From: Lapillicoccus jejuensis
Lineage (GTDB): Bacteria; Actinomycetota; Actinomycetes; Actinomycetales; Dermatophilaceae
DNA length: 64,000 nt
Direction: 5' to 3'
Assembly: GCF_006715055.1 (NCBI RefSeq)
Contig: NZ_VFMN01000001.1
Coordinates: forward strand, 3,658,001 to 3,722,000
Position 1 is the stretch's first letter. Each line of letters starts with the position of its first letter. The notes under the pieces are model-generated. The model searched no databases. It saw only the letters and a list, made by a program, of their open reading frames with translations, and had not been told where the DNA came from. Positions 55,139-63,390 of the stretch are shown here, in pieces. A program made the position numbers and the translations under genes.

Positions 55139-56587
55139 TCACCCCAGCTGGGCCTGCGCCAGCTCGCGGCTCGCCCGGGCCGCGTCCTGCGCCGCCGCGG
55201 CGTCCTGCGCGGCCGAGGCCGCCGACTGCTGGAGCCACCACTGCTGCCCGGCCTCGGGCAGGGTGTCGATCGGGTCGTAGTACACGTAGTCGCGCGACAG
55301 CGCCTCTGTGTCGTCGCCCTCGATCGAGGTGCGGTAGTTCTTGCGCCAGTAGGAGATCCCGCGCTCGGTGTCGTAGTCCTCGACCTGGTGCACCCACCGC
55401 TTGCCGACGAACGGCACGTCGCACACGATGCGCGGCGTGGCGAAGCCGGGCAGGTAGCCCATCATCGCGTGCTGCAGGTGCTGCGCGTGCTTCAGCGAGA
55501 CCCGCCAGTGCTCGCTGAAGGGGATCATGTCGCACATGTAGAAGTAGTACGGCGTCACCATCGCGTCGTCCTGCAGGGCGAAGCACAGGTCGAGCAGCTG
55601 CTCGGGGGTGTCGTTGACGCCGCGCATGAGCACGCCCTGGTTGCGCACGTCGCGCACCCCCGCGTCGAGCATGGCCCGCGCCGCCGCGGCGACGGCCGGC
55701 GTCACCGACTGCGCGCTGTTGACGTGGGTGTGGATGGCGAGGTTCACCCCGCGGGCCCGCGCGACCTGGGCGACCCGGCCGACGCCCTCGACGACGTCGG
55801 GCGCGAGCCAGTGCTGCGGCAGGCCCATGAGGGCCTTGGTCGCGAGGCGCACGTCACGGACGTTGTCGATCTCGAGCAGGCGCAGCAGGAACGCCTCCAG
55901 GTTCTTCCACGGCATGTTGGCCACGTCGCCGCCGGAGACGACGACGTCGCGGACCTCGGGGTGGGTGCCGAGGTAGCCGAGCATCGCGGAGTAGCGGTCG
56001 ACCGGTTTGCCGGCCAGCTTGAGCTTGGTGACCTGCGGGGTGGAGTTGCCGACGAGGTCCATCCGGGTGCAGTGGCCGCAGTACTGCGGGCAGGTCGGCA
56101 GCAGCTCGGCGAGCACCTTGGTCGGGTACCGGTGGGTCAGGCCCTCGGTCACCCACATGTCGTGCTCGTGCAGCGAGTCGCGCGTCGCGTGCGGGTGCGA
56201 CGGCCAGTCGGACCGGCGGTCGGAGAACACCGGCAGCATGTAGCGGCGGACGGGGTCCGCGAGGAACGCGGCGGTGTACTCGGCGCCGGCCGCGGGCACC
56301 GGCCCGTCGGTGGCCGGGACCATCGTGTTGAGCATCTGCGGCGGCACGAGCATCGACATCGTCGCGCGCTCGGCCTGGTCGCGCTCGAGGTCGGCGTAGA
56401 AGGAGTCCTCGAGCAGGTCGCCCATGAGCTCGCGCAGCTGGCGCACGTTCTTCACGCAGTGCGCGCGCTGCCACTGCACGTCGGCCCACTCGGCGGCGGT
56501 GACGCCGGCCCATCCGGGCAGGCGCGTCCAGTCGGGCTCCACGAGCTCTCGGCGCCGGTAGGCATAGGGCTGCTCGACGATCGTCAT
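55139..56587 (-). CDS. kamA: lysine 2,3-aminomutase (KamA, radical SAM)
   Basis: 482 residues. Radical SAM cysteines in CPQYCGHCTRMDLVGN (Cys166, Cys170, Cys173, CxxxCxxC), then VVSGGDVANMPWKNLEAFLLRL and NQGVLMRGVNDTPEQLLDL. A Lys in VPFVGKRWVHQ is a candidate for the PLP lysine. Converts L-lysine to L-beta-lysine, first step of lysine fermentation; the kdd and kamDE genes nearby support this over the EF-P-modifying EpmB role. Start ATG 56587 agrees with TACAGT 7 bp upstream. Confidence 0.93.
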   Translation of the reverse strand: MTIVEQPYAYRRRELVEPDWTRLPGWAGVTAAEWADVQWQRAHCVKNVRQLRELMGDLLEDSFYADLERDQAERATMSMLVPPQMLNTMVPATDGPVPAAGAEYTAAFLADPVRRYMLPVFSDRRSDWPSHPHATRDSLHEHDMWVTEGLTHRYPTKVLAELLPTCPQYCGHCTRMDLVGNSTPQVTKLKLAGKPVDRYSAMLGYLGTHPEVRDVVVSGGDVANMPWKNLEAFLLRLLEIDNVRDVRLATKALMGLPQHWLAPDVVEGVGRVAQVARARGVNLAIHTHVNSAQSVTPAVAAAARAMLDAGVRDVRNQGVLMRGVNDTPEQLLDLCFALQDDAMVTPYYFYMCDMIPFSEHWRVSLKHAQHLQHAMMGYLPGFATPRIVCDVPFVGKRWVHQVEDYDTERGISYWRKNYRTSIEGDDTEALSRDYVYYDPIDTLPEAGQQWWLQQSAASAAQDAAAAQDAARASRELAQAQLG

Positions 56588-56594
56588 GACCGGT

Positions 56595-56600
56595 ACTGTA
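56595..56600 (-). promoter_or_regulatory. -10 hexamer TACAGT of kamA
   Basis: Seven bases before ATG 56587 on the minus strand. Confidence 0.5.
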
Positions 56601-56623
56601 GCGGCGCCTGCTCGACAATTTCC

Positions 56624-56662
56624 CGTCAAGAGCCGTCAGAAGTGCAGGACTTCCTCTTGACG
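56624..56662. promoter_or_regulatory. inverted repeat between kamA and kdd
   Basis: CGTCAAGAG (56624-56632) and CTCTTGACG (56654-56662) are exact complements; inside them GAAGT (56639-56643) pairs with ACTTC (56649-56653), leaving a 6-nt bulge on the left. May be an operator for both genes or a hairpin in the kdd leader. Confidence 0.5.
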
Positions 56663-56683
56663 CGGGTTCTGAACGGAGTATCT

Positions 56684-57769
56684 GTGCCCACCACCCCGTC
56701 GTCCCCCGTCGGTCTGCACCGCGTCCTCGCCCCGCTGGGCGACACCGGTGAGCCGCTGACGCTGCCCCAGGCCGCCCAGCGGCTCGACGCGCGCGCGGAG
56801 CTGTGGAACGACGAGGTGCGGATCGAGGTCGAGACGCTCAACCTCGACGCGGCGTCGTACCGGCAGCTGGCCGAGAAGCACCGCACGCCGGACGGCAGGA
56901 CCGACGGGGCGGCCGTGCGGGCCGAGGTCCTCGACATCGTCGCCACCCGGGGGAAGATGCAGAACCCGGTGACCGGGTCCGGCGGCATGCTCATCGGGAC
57001 GGTCGCCGAGGTCGGGCCGCGCAGCCCGCTGGGCCTGGCGGTCGGCGAGCGGGTCGCCACCCTCGTCTCGCTGTCGCTCACCCCGCTCGCCGTCACCGAC
57101 GGCCTCGAGCGCTGGGACGGCCTGTCCGAGCAGGTCCCGGCCACGGGGTACGCCGTCCTGTTCGGCCGCAGCATCGCCGCCGTCCTCCCGGGCGACCTGG
57201 ACCCGCGGCTCGCGCTGATGGTCATGGACGTCTGCGGCGCCCCGGCCCTGGTCGCGCGGGTGGTGGGGGAGTACGTCGCCGCCCGGCCCGACCACGCGCC
57301 GACGGTGTGCGTCCTCGGCGGCGCCGGGAAGTCCGGCTCGCTGTCGCTGGCCGCGGCCCGCGAGGCCGGGGCGGGACGGACCATCGCCGTGGTCCCCGTC
57401 GAGCGCGAGGCGGCGCTGCTCGAGGGCACGGAGCTCGCGGACGCGGTCGTCGTCGCCGACGCCCGCTCGCCGCTCGGGCTGTCCGAGGCGGTGGCCGGGG
57501 CGGGGGGCCCCGCCGACGTCACCGTCGTCTGCGTCGACGTGCCCGGCTGCGAGCAGCCGGCCGTCCTCGCGACGGCCCAGGGCGGCACCGTCGTCTTCTT
57601 CTCGATGGCGACGAGCTTCGCGGCCGCCGCGCTCGGCGCCGAGGGGCTGGCCGCCGACGTGCGGATGCTCGTCGGCAACGGCTACGTCCCGGGGCACGCC
57701 GAGCACGCCCTGCGGCTGCTGCGCGGCACGCCGGCGGTCCGGGCCCTGTTCGAGTCGCGGCTCGACTGA
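56684..57769 (+). CDS. kdd: L-erythro-3,5-diaminohexanoate dehydrogenase
   Basis: 361 residues. Contains VETLNLDAASYRQLAEKH, GTVAEVGPRSPLGLAVGERVATLVSLSLTPLA, an NAD-binding segment VCVLGGAGKSGSLSLAAAREAG, and GNGYVPGHAEHALRLL. The pattern fits Kdd, which oxidatively deaminates 3,5-diaminohexanoate to 5-amino-3-oxohexanoate with NAD. GTG 56684 has GGAG. Divergent from kamA. Confidence 0.9.
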   Translation: MPTTPSSPVGLHRVLAPLGDTGEPLTLPQAAQRLDARAELWNDEVRIEVETLNLDAASYRQLAEKHRTPDGRTDGAAVRAEVLDIVATRGKMQNPVTGSGGMLIGTVAEVGPRSPLGLAVGERVATLVSLSLTPLAVTDGLERWDGLSEQVPATGYAVLFGRSIAAVLPGDLDPRLALMVMDVCGAPALVARVVGEYVAARPDHAPTVCVLGGAGKSGSLSLAAAREAGAGRTIAVVPVEREAALLEGTELADAVVVADARSPLGLSEAVAGAGGPADVTVVCVDVPGCEQPAVLATAQGGTVVFFSMATSFAAAALGAEGLAADVRMLVGNGYVPGHAEHALRLLRGTPAVRALFESRLD

Positions 57770-57773
57770 CCGC

Positions 57774-59282
57774 TCACCCCAGGGTGCGCAGCAGCACCTG
57801 CCCGGCGGTGTCGTCGGAGAACGCGACCCGCGTCGCGTCGAGCACCCGGGTGACCGAGGACAGGACGTCGGCGCCGGACGCCGCCACGCTCACCTGCGAC
57901 GTGGTGCCCGCCGCGAGGTCGCGGCGCAGGATCGACTGGGGGACCGACGGTGCGGCGGGCAGCAGGTTGCTCCCGCGCGTCGACCACGTCACCACCGAGC
58001 CGTCCTGGCCGAGCTCCACGTCGTGACTCACCCCGACGTTCTTGCCCGTCGAGGTGCCCTTCGGCGGGCGCGAGACCCAGGTCAGCGCCCCGGTGGTGAG
58101 GCTCTTGACGTAGAGCTGCGGCGTCGACTTCACCACGCCCGCGACCCCGAGGTCGGTCGCGAACGACGTGACGGCGACCGCGGTCCCGTCGGCCGAGGCG
58201 CCGGAGAAGGTGGTCAGCTGGTCCGCGGCCGGCCCACTCGCTTTGGCCGACACGAGCGCCGTCCCGGTGCCGGTCGCGCCGGTGACGAAGACGTTGCCCT
58301 TGCCCTTCGGGGTGCCCGCGACGCACACGCCGGGGGAGTCGAAGACCACCCGGCCGGTGGCGAGGACCGTGTCGAGCGTCCCCCGGCAGGCGACCCCGGC
58401 GGCGTCGCGCGAGATCACGGACGTCGTCCGGCCGGCCAGGTCGCGCCGGTAGACCTGCCCGGGGGCCACCCCCGGCAGGACCTTCGCGGTGTCGGAGTCG
58501 AAGTAGACGGCCGCGCCGTCGGCGCTGATGCCGACGGTGGGCGGCGTCTGCCCGGCGGGGCCGACGGGCTGACCCGTGCTGCCGACCGAGGCCAGGGTCA
58601 GGGTCCCGGCGGCGAGGTCGGCGACGAGCACCTGCCACCCCGCGCCGTACGACGTGTCGCGGGCGGCGAAGGCGACCTTCGTCCCCGCGGCGGAGAACCC
58701 GGCCGGGGTGAGCGAGAGGCCGTGGTTGGCCAGGGCGGTGCCCCCCGTGCCCGAGACGAGCGTCGTCGCCCCGGTCGACAGGGTGCGGACGTAGGCCTGC
58801 GGCCCGGTCGCGGTCCCGGCGAGGCCGCCGCGGGCGACGAAGGCCACCCGCGAGCCGTCGGGGGAGAAGCCGACGCCGACCGCGCCCCGCGCCGACGGCG
58901 TGGCGCCCGAGGCGGAGACGAGGGTGAGGGCGCCCGACGTCGCCTTGACGTAGCTCTGCTGCGCGCCCGACGTGGCGCCCGGGGCGAGGTTGGTCGACGT
59001 GCTGTCGAGGGCGACGAGCCCCGGCCGGGCGTCGACGAGCGTGGAGCGCCCGTTGCCGACGACGCCGGCGGCGGTCGCGGAGAGGGTGGTCGTCGTCGCG
59101 GTGCTCGCGGCGGGGGACGTCCCGGCGGGCGCCCGCAGGGCGACGCCGGTCACCCCGGCGGCCACGACGGCGAGGGCGCCGGCGGCGGCGAGCAGGGGCG
59201 TCGCTCGGCGGCGGGTCGGGTCGGTGGTCGTCGTGCTCGTCGTGCTCGTCGTGCTCGTCGTGCTCGTCGTCATCGTCGTCAT
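57774..59282 (-). CDS. membrane-anchored WD40-like (TolB-type) beta-propeller protein
   Basis: 502 residues. N-terminus MTTMTTSTTSTTSTTSTTTTDP comes from a tandem repeat; then a basic stretch and one TM helix (LLAAAGALAVVAAGVTGVAL), so the propeller is outside. Propeller blades: GFSPDGSRVAFVARGG, FSAAGTKVAFAARD, ISADGAAVYFDSD, FSGASADGTAVAV. ATG 59282 lies 5 bp after the LamG gene's stop. Function unknown. Confidence 0.8.
   Translation of the reverse strand: MTTMTTSTTSTTSTTSTTTTDPTRRRATPLLAAAGALAVVAAGVTGVALRAPAGTSPAASTATTTTLSATAAGVVGNGRSTLVDARPGLVALDSTSTNLAPGATSGAQQSYVKATSGALTLVSASGATPSARGAVGVGFSPDGSRVAFVARGGLAGTATGPQAYVRTLSTGATTLVSGTGGTALANHGLSLTPAGFSAAGTKVAFAARDTSYGAGWQVLVADLAAGTLTLASVGSTGQPVGPAGQTPPTVGISADGAAVYFDSDTAKVLPGVAPGQVYRRDLAGRTTSVISRDAAGVACRGTLDTVLATGRVVFDSPGVCVAGTPKGKGNVFVTGATGTGTALVSAKASGPAADQLTTFSGASADGTAVAVTSFATDLGVAGVVKSTPQLYVKSLTTGALTWVSRPPKGTSTGKNVGVSHDVELGQDGSVVTWSTRGSNLLPAAPSVPQSILRRDLAAGTTSQVSVAASGADVLSSVTRVLDATRVAFSDDTAGQVLLRTLG
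59233..59268 (-). repeat. four tandem 9-bp units in the propeller gene
   Basis: GTGCTCGTC (plus strand) at 59233, 59242, 59251 and 59260, coding (TTS)n on the minus strand. Confidence 0.9.
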
Positions 59283-59287
59283 CCCCG

Positions 59288-60079
59288 TCAGCCCAGCCGG
59301 TAGGTCGCGTAGTCGAGGTCGCCGCCCAGCTCGTCGTCCGGGCTGACCGAGCCGTTGATCGTCTTCCCGCCGATCGAGACCCCGTCGGTCGTGTTGGTGT
59401 TGGCCCCGACGACGACGTCCTGGTGGTCCTCCAGCGCACCGTCGACCCAGAGGTCCGCCGCGGAGGCCGTCTTCGTGCACGTGATCGTGTGCCACCGGCC
59501 GTCGTTGATGACGGCGTGGCTCTGCAGCCGCGCCGAACCCTGCGCTCCGAGGAAGCGGCACCGGGTGATGTAGTACGTCGTCTCGATCTTCCAGAAGCCC
59601 GACGTGTCGGTCGAGGTGCCCTTCTGGATGATGTTGTTGCCCTTGGCGCCGTTGGTGACCCGCACGCGTACGTCGACGCGGATGTCGCGGTCGCCCGGCA
59701 CGAGCGTGGCCGAGTTCGGCGTCTGGAGGATCCCGTCGGCGAAGTGCGCGTAGCCGCTGTCGCTCGTCGGCTCCCAGCGCCCCCACGAGACCCCCGGGTG
59801 GCGGGGGTCGGGGGTGGCGGTGTTGCCGGTGCCGGAGGAGTCCGGCTCGCTCGTCGACCCGGCGGGGCCGTCGAACTGCCAGGACCCGACGAGCGTGCCG
59901 GTCGGTGCGGGAGGGCCCGCGGCGACGACGGCCCGCGGGGCGACGGCCTGCGGGGCGCTCGCCGCCGCGGCGGCGGCGCCGCCGGCCGCGGCCGCCGGGT
60001 GGGACGCCAGGGCCACCCCCACGACGGTGAGGGTGGCGGCGGCCGCGGCCAGCGCGGTGCCGATCGGATGTGTGCGCAC
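59288..60079 (-). CDS. secreted LamG/concanavalin-A-like domain protein
   Basis: 263 residues with the start at GTG 60079, preferred over GTG 60154 for its GGGGAG and a normal signal peptide (HPIGTALAAAAATLTVVGVALA). The mature part is a jelly-roll lectin-type domain: SWQFDGPAGST, QTPNSATLVPGDRDIRVDVRVRV, NIIQKGTSTDTSGFWKIE, GRWHTITCTKTASAADLWVDGALED. May bind polysaccharide. In an operon with the propeller protein. Confidence 0.8.
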   Translation of the reverse strand: MRTHPIGTALAAAAATLTVVGVALASHPAAAAGGAAAAAASAPQAVAPRAVVAAGPPAPTGTLVGSWQFDGPAGSTSEPDSSGTGNTATPDPRHPGVSWGRWEPTSDSGYAHFADGILQTPNSATLVPGDRDIRVDVRVRVTNGAKGNNIIQKGTSTDTSGFWKIETTYYITRCRFLGAQGSARLQSHAVINDGRWHTITCTKTASAADLWVDGALEDHQDVVVGANTNTTDGVSIGGKTINGSVSPDDELGGDLDYATYRLG

Positions 60080-60152
60080 GGTGCGGCTCCCCGACGTCGT
60101 CTCCCCGGGGCTCCCCGTCCCGGCGTCGCCCCCGTCCGGGGCGGCGGCGGTC

Positions 60153-60158
60153 ACGCTA
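60153..60158 (-). promoter_or_regulatory. possible -10 hexamer TAGCGT of the LamG-propeller operon
   Basis: About 70 bp before GTG 60079 on the minus strand, leaving room for a leader. Confidence 0.3.
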
Positions 60159-60225
60159 CCCCCCGGCACGGACAGCGCACAGGGATCGGCCAGGTCCGTC
60201 TCGGGGACGGTGCGCGGCCGACCGC

Positions 60226-61620
60226 TCAGAGCACCCCGAGGAGGGCGTTCTCGACGACCTCGCTGAGCGCCGGGTGGATCCAGTACTGCCCGCGCGCGAC
60301 GTCGTCGGCTCGCTGCCCGAACGACATCGCCTGGATGAAGGTCTGCACGAGGACGGAGGACATCGGGCCCATGAGGTGCGCGCCGAGGATCTGCAGCGAC
60401 TCCGGGTCGACGAGGACCTTGCACAACCCCGTCGTGTCCTCCAGGGCCCACCCATAGGCCACGTCGCCGAACTTCTGCGTCTTGGCGCGGTAGGCGCGGC
60501 CGGCGTCCTCGAGCTCCTGCTCGGTGGCACCGACGCTCGCGATCTGCGGATGGGTGAAGACGGCGCTGGGGACGAACCGGTGGTCGCTCTCGCGCGCCTC
60601 GCCCTCGCGGCCCATCGCGTGCAGCAGGTTGTGCTGGACGACGCGTGCCTCGTGGTTGGCCACGTGCTTGAGCGGGAAGTCCGTGCTGATGTCGCCGAGC
60701 GCCCAGACGTCGGGGACGGAGGTGCGCTGCTGGCTGTCGACGACGAGCCGACCGTCGTCCGTCGTCGCGAGCCCCGCCGCCGCGACGTCGAGCAGGTCGG
60801 TGTTCGGCACGCGCCCGACGGCGAGCAGGACCGCGTCCGCCTCGACGGTCCGCTCGCCCTCGGGGCCCTTCACCGCGAGGCGGTGCACCGAGCCGTCGTA
60901 CGACGCCGCGGTGACGGTCGAGCCCAGCCGCAGGTCGAACCGCTCGCGCGCGAGGTCGGTGAAGGCCCGCGCGATCTCGCGGTCGAGGTGGCCGAGCAGG
61001 GTCTCGCCGCGGTGCACCCAGGTCACGTCGGAGCCGAGCGACTGCAGGACGTGCGAGAGCTCGGCGGCGACGTACCCGCCGCCGACCACCGCGGTCCGCA
61101 GCGGCAGCTCGTCGACCCTCATGATCGTATCGCTGGTGTGCACCCCGCGGGCGGGGTCGACGGCGTCGAGGCCGGGCACGTCGAGCAGCCGCGGGCGACC
61201 GCCGGCGGCGACGACCCAGCGGTCGGCCGTGATCTCGACCCCGGTGCCGGTGTCGAGCCGCATCGGGCCGACGAACCGGGCCTCCCGGTCGTAGACGGTG
61301 ACGTTGGCGAGTCCGCGTCGGTACTCCTCACCGCCCGCGGCGATCGGGTCGATCCGCCCGAAGACGCGGTCGCGGATGGCGCGCCAGTCGGCCTGCCCCG
61401 GAGGGAAGGACACCCCCAGGCGGGCGCTGTCGGCGGCCTCGACGACCCGGTCGGCGGGCAGCACGAGCATCTTCGTGGGGATGCACCCGACGTTGAGGCA
61501 GGTGCCGCCGAAGACGCCCTTCTCGACGATGGCGACGTCGAGGTCGGCGAAGCGGTCGTCGACGATGCTGTTGCCGGATCCGGTCCCGATGACGACGAGG
61601 TCGTGGTGGCGCGTGGTCAC
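60226..61620 (-). CDS. mtr: mycothione reductase
   Basis: 464 residues, a FAD/NAD disulfide reductase. FAD loop LVVIGTGSGNSIVDDRFADLDVAIVEKG, redox cysteines in GGTCLNVGCIPTKM, NAD loop TAVVGGGYVAAELSHVLQSLG, FAD site VPDVWALGDIS, and active-site His near HPALSEVVENALLG. Its IGTGSGNSI and FGRIDPIA segments separate mycothione reductase from glutathione reductase and lipoamide dehydrogenase. GTG 61620. Reduces mycothiol disulfide. Sits between the two kam blocks. Confidence 0.95.
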   Translation of the reverse strand: MTTRHHDLVVIGTGSGNSIVDDRFADLDVAIVEKGVFGGTCLNVGCIPTKMLVLPADRVVEAADSARLGVSFPPGQADWRAIRDRVFGRIDPIAAGGEEYRRGLANVTVYDREARFVGPMRLDTGTGVEITADRWVVAAGGRPRLLDVPGLDAVDPARGVHTSDTIMRVDELPLRTAVVGGGYVAAELSHVLQSLGSDVTWVHRGETLLGHLDREIARAFTDLARERFDLRLGSTVTAASYDGSVHRLAVKGPEGERTVEADAVLLAVGRVPNTDLLDVAAAGLATTDDGRLVVDSQQRTSVPDVWALGDISTDFPLKHVANHEARVVQHNLLHAMGREGEARESDHRFVPSAVFTHPQIASVGATEQELEDAGRAYRAKTQKFGDVAYGWALEDTTGLCKVLVDPESLQILGAHLMGPMSSVLVQTFIQAMSFGQRADDVARGQYWIHPALSEVVENALLGVL

Positions 61621-61627
61621 GGCCGCC

Positions 61628-61633
61628 AGCCTA
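61628..61633 (-). promoter_or_regulatory. -10 hexamer TAGGCT of mtr
   Basis: Seven bases before GTG 61620 on the minus strand. Confidence 0.5.
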
Positions 61634-61757
61634 GGTGGGCGGTGCGACACGCGTCCGACCGGACACCACGGCGGTGACGATCCGACGCCGTACGGCGTGC
61701 TGCGCCGGAGAACTTGCGGCATGCGCCGCAGTGCACCGGAAGATCGTCGTCCTTCGC

Positions 61758-61763
61758 TACGCT
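61758..61763 (+). promoter_or_regulatory. -10 hexamer TACGCT of kamD-kamE
   Basis: Seven bases before GTG 61771. Confidence 0.5.
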
Positions 61764-61770
61764 GCTCCCC

Positions 61771-63390
61771 GTGACGACGACGCCCGCCCGCCTCGAGCTC
61801 GACCCCGCGGCCGTCCGCCGTGCCCGCACCCTGGCCCGCCGGGCCGGGGCGCCCGTCGTCAAACTGGCCCAGCGGCACACGACCATGTCCGTCGAGCGGG
61901 CGACGCTGCGCCTCGCCGGGCTGCGCGGCGCCGACCACGAGCGCGTCCCGTGGGTCAACCACCTCGTCGACGCGGTCCGCGGCCAGGTCGGCCTCGAGCA
62001 CGGCGTCACGACCCCGGTGTACGACGCTCTGCGGCGCGGGGAGGCGGAGGACCTCACGACCCTGGCCCAGAAGGCGGCCAGCGGGTCGGTGTCCTTCCGG
62101 CTGCCCGAGGGGCGCGACCTCACGGGCGCCCGCACGGCCGCGCGCAAGGAGGTGGCCGCGGGGCTCCGTACGGTCGACCGGCAGCGGGCCGCCCGTGAGC
62201 GGATGATCAGGCGGCTGGGGGACCCGCCGAGCAAGCCGTGGATCTACCTCATCGTCGCCACCGGCGACATCGACGAGGACATCCCGCAGGCGCAGGCGGC
62301 CGCGCGCGAGGGCGCGGACGTCATCGCCGTCATCCGCTCGACGGGGCAGTCCCTGCTCGACTACGTGCCGGAGGGCGCGACCCACGAGGGGTACGCCGGG
62401 ACGTACGCGACGCAGGAGAACTTCCGGCTCATGCGCGCCGCGCTCGACGAGACGAGCAAGGAGGTCGGGCGCTACGTCCGGCTCACCAACTACGCCTCCG
62501 GGCTGTGCATGCCGGAGATCGCGGCGCTGGCCGGGCTCGAGCGGCTCGACATGATGCTCAACGACTCGATGTACGGGATCCTCTTCCGCGACATCAACCC
62601 GATCCGCACCTTCGTCGACCAGCGCTTCTCGCGGCAGGTCCACGCGCGGGCCGGGATCATCATCAACACCGGCGAGGACAACTACCTCACGACCGCCGAC
62701 GCGGTCGAGGCCGCGCACACCGTGACCGTCAGCCAGCTGCTCAACGAGTACTTCGCCAAGGAGGCGGGGCTGGAGGACTGGCAGCTCGGCCTCGGCCACG
62801 CGTTCGAGATCAACCCCGAGGTGCCCGAGTCGTTCCGGATGGAGCTGGCGCACGCGATGCTCGCGCGGCAGCTGTTCCCCGACGCGCCGCTGAAGTGGAT
62901 GCCGCCGACCAAGCACATGACCGGCGACGTGTTCCGCGGCTACCTGCTCGACGGCTTCTTCAACCTCGTCGGGGCGATGACCGGGCAGGGCATCCTGCTC
63001 GTCGGGATGATGACCGAAGCCGTCGTCACGCCGTTCCTGTCCGACCGCGACCTCGCCCTGCAGAACGTGCGCTACGTGATGAACGCCGCCGGCGGACTCG
63101 TCGAGGACTTCCACCCGCCGCGCGACGGCTTCATCCAGACCCGGGCCCGCGAGGTGCTGGGGGAGGCGGTGACCCTGCTCGAGGGGATCGTCGCCGACCA
63201 GGGCGATCGGGGTGACCACCCGCCCCTGCTGCGGGCCATCGCCGACGGCACCTTCGGGCTGATGAAGCGCCCGCCGGAGGCGGGCAAGGGGCTCGACGGG
63301 GTGGTGGAGAAGGCGCGCCGCCGTACCCCCGAGGGGCCGGGCTACGACAACCCGGCGACGACGATGCTCGAGGAGGGCAGCACGCGATGA
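61771..63390 (+). CDS. kamD: lysine 5,6-aminomutase alpha subunit
   Basis: 539 residues, the expected size of KamD. Segments KPWIYLIVATGDIDEDIPQAQAAAREGADVIAVIRSTGQSLLDYVPEG, NYASGLCMPEIAALAGLERLDMMLNDSMYGILFRDINPIRTFVDQRFSR, and WMPPTKHMTGDVFRG are typical of the TIM-barrel subunit that holds AdoCbl and substrate. With KamE moves the epsilon-amino group of beta-lysine to carbon 5. GTG 61771 agrees with the hexamer. ATGA overlap with kamE. Confidence 0.95.
   Translation: MTTTPARLELDPAAVRRARTLARRAGAPVVKLAQRHTTMSVERATLRLAGLRGADHERVPWVNHLVDAVRGQVGLEHGVTTPVYDALRRGEAEDLTTLAQKAASGSVSFRLPEGRDLTGARTAARKEVAAGLRTVDRQRAARERMIRRLGDPPSKPWIYLIVATGDIDEDIPQAQAAAREGADVIAVIRSTGQSLLDYVPEGATHEGYAGTYATQENFRLMRAALDETSKEVGRYVRLTNYASGLCMPEIAALAGLERLDMMLNDSMYGILFRDINPIRTFVDQRFSRQVHARAGIIINTGEDNYLTTADAVEAAHTVTVSQLLNEYFAKEAGLEDWQLGLGHAFEINPEVPESFRMELAHAMLARQLFPDAPLKWMPPTKHMTGDVFRGYLLDGFFNLVGAMTGQGILLVGMMTEAVVTPFLSDRDLALQNVRYVMNAAGGLVEDFHPPRDGFIQTRAREVLGEAVTLLEGIVADQGDRGDHPPLLRAIADGTFGLMKRPPEAGKGLDGVVEKARRRTPEGPGYDNPATTMLEEGSTR

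Noticed and set aside
55129-55140. GAGCCCGGGCTC palindrome between the SDR and kamA stops as a terminator
   Set aside because: Twelve bases with no loop; cannot form a hairpin of useful stability, so not called.
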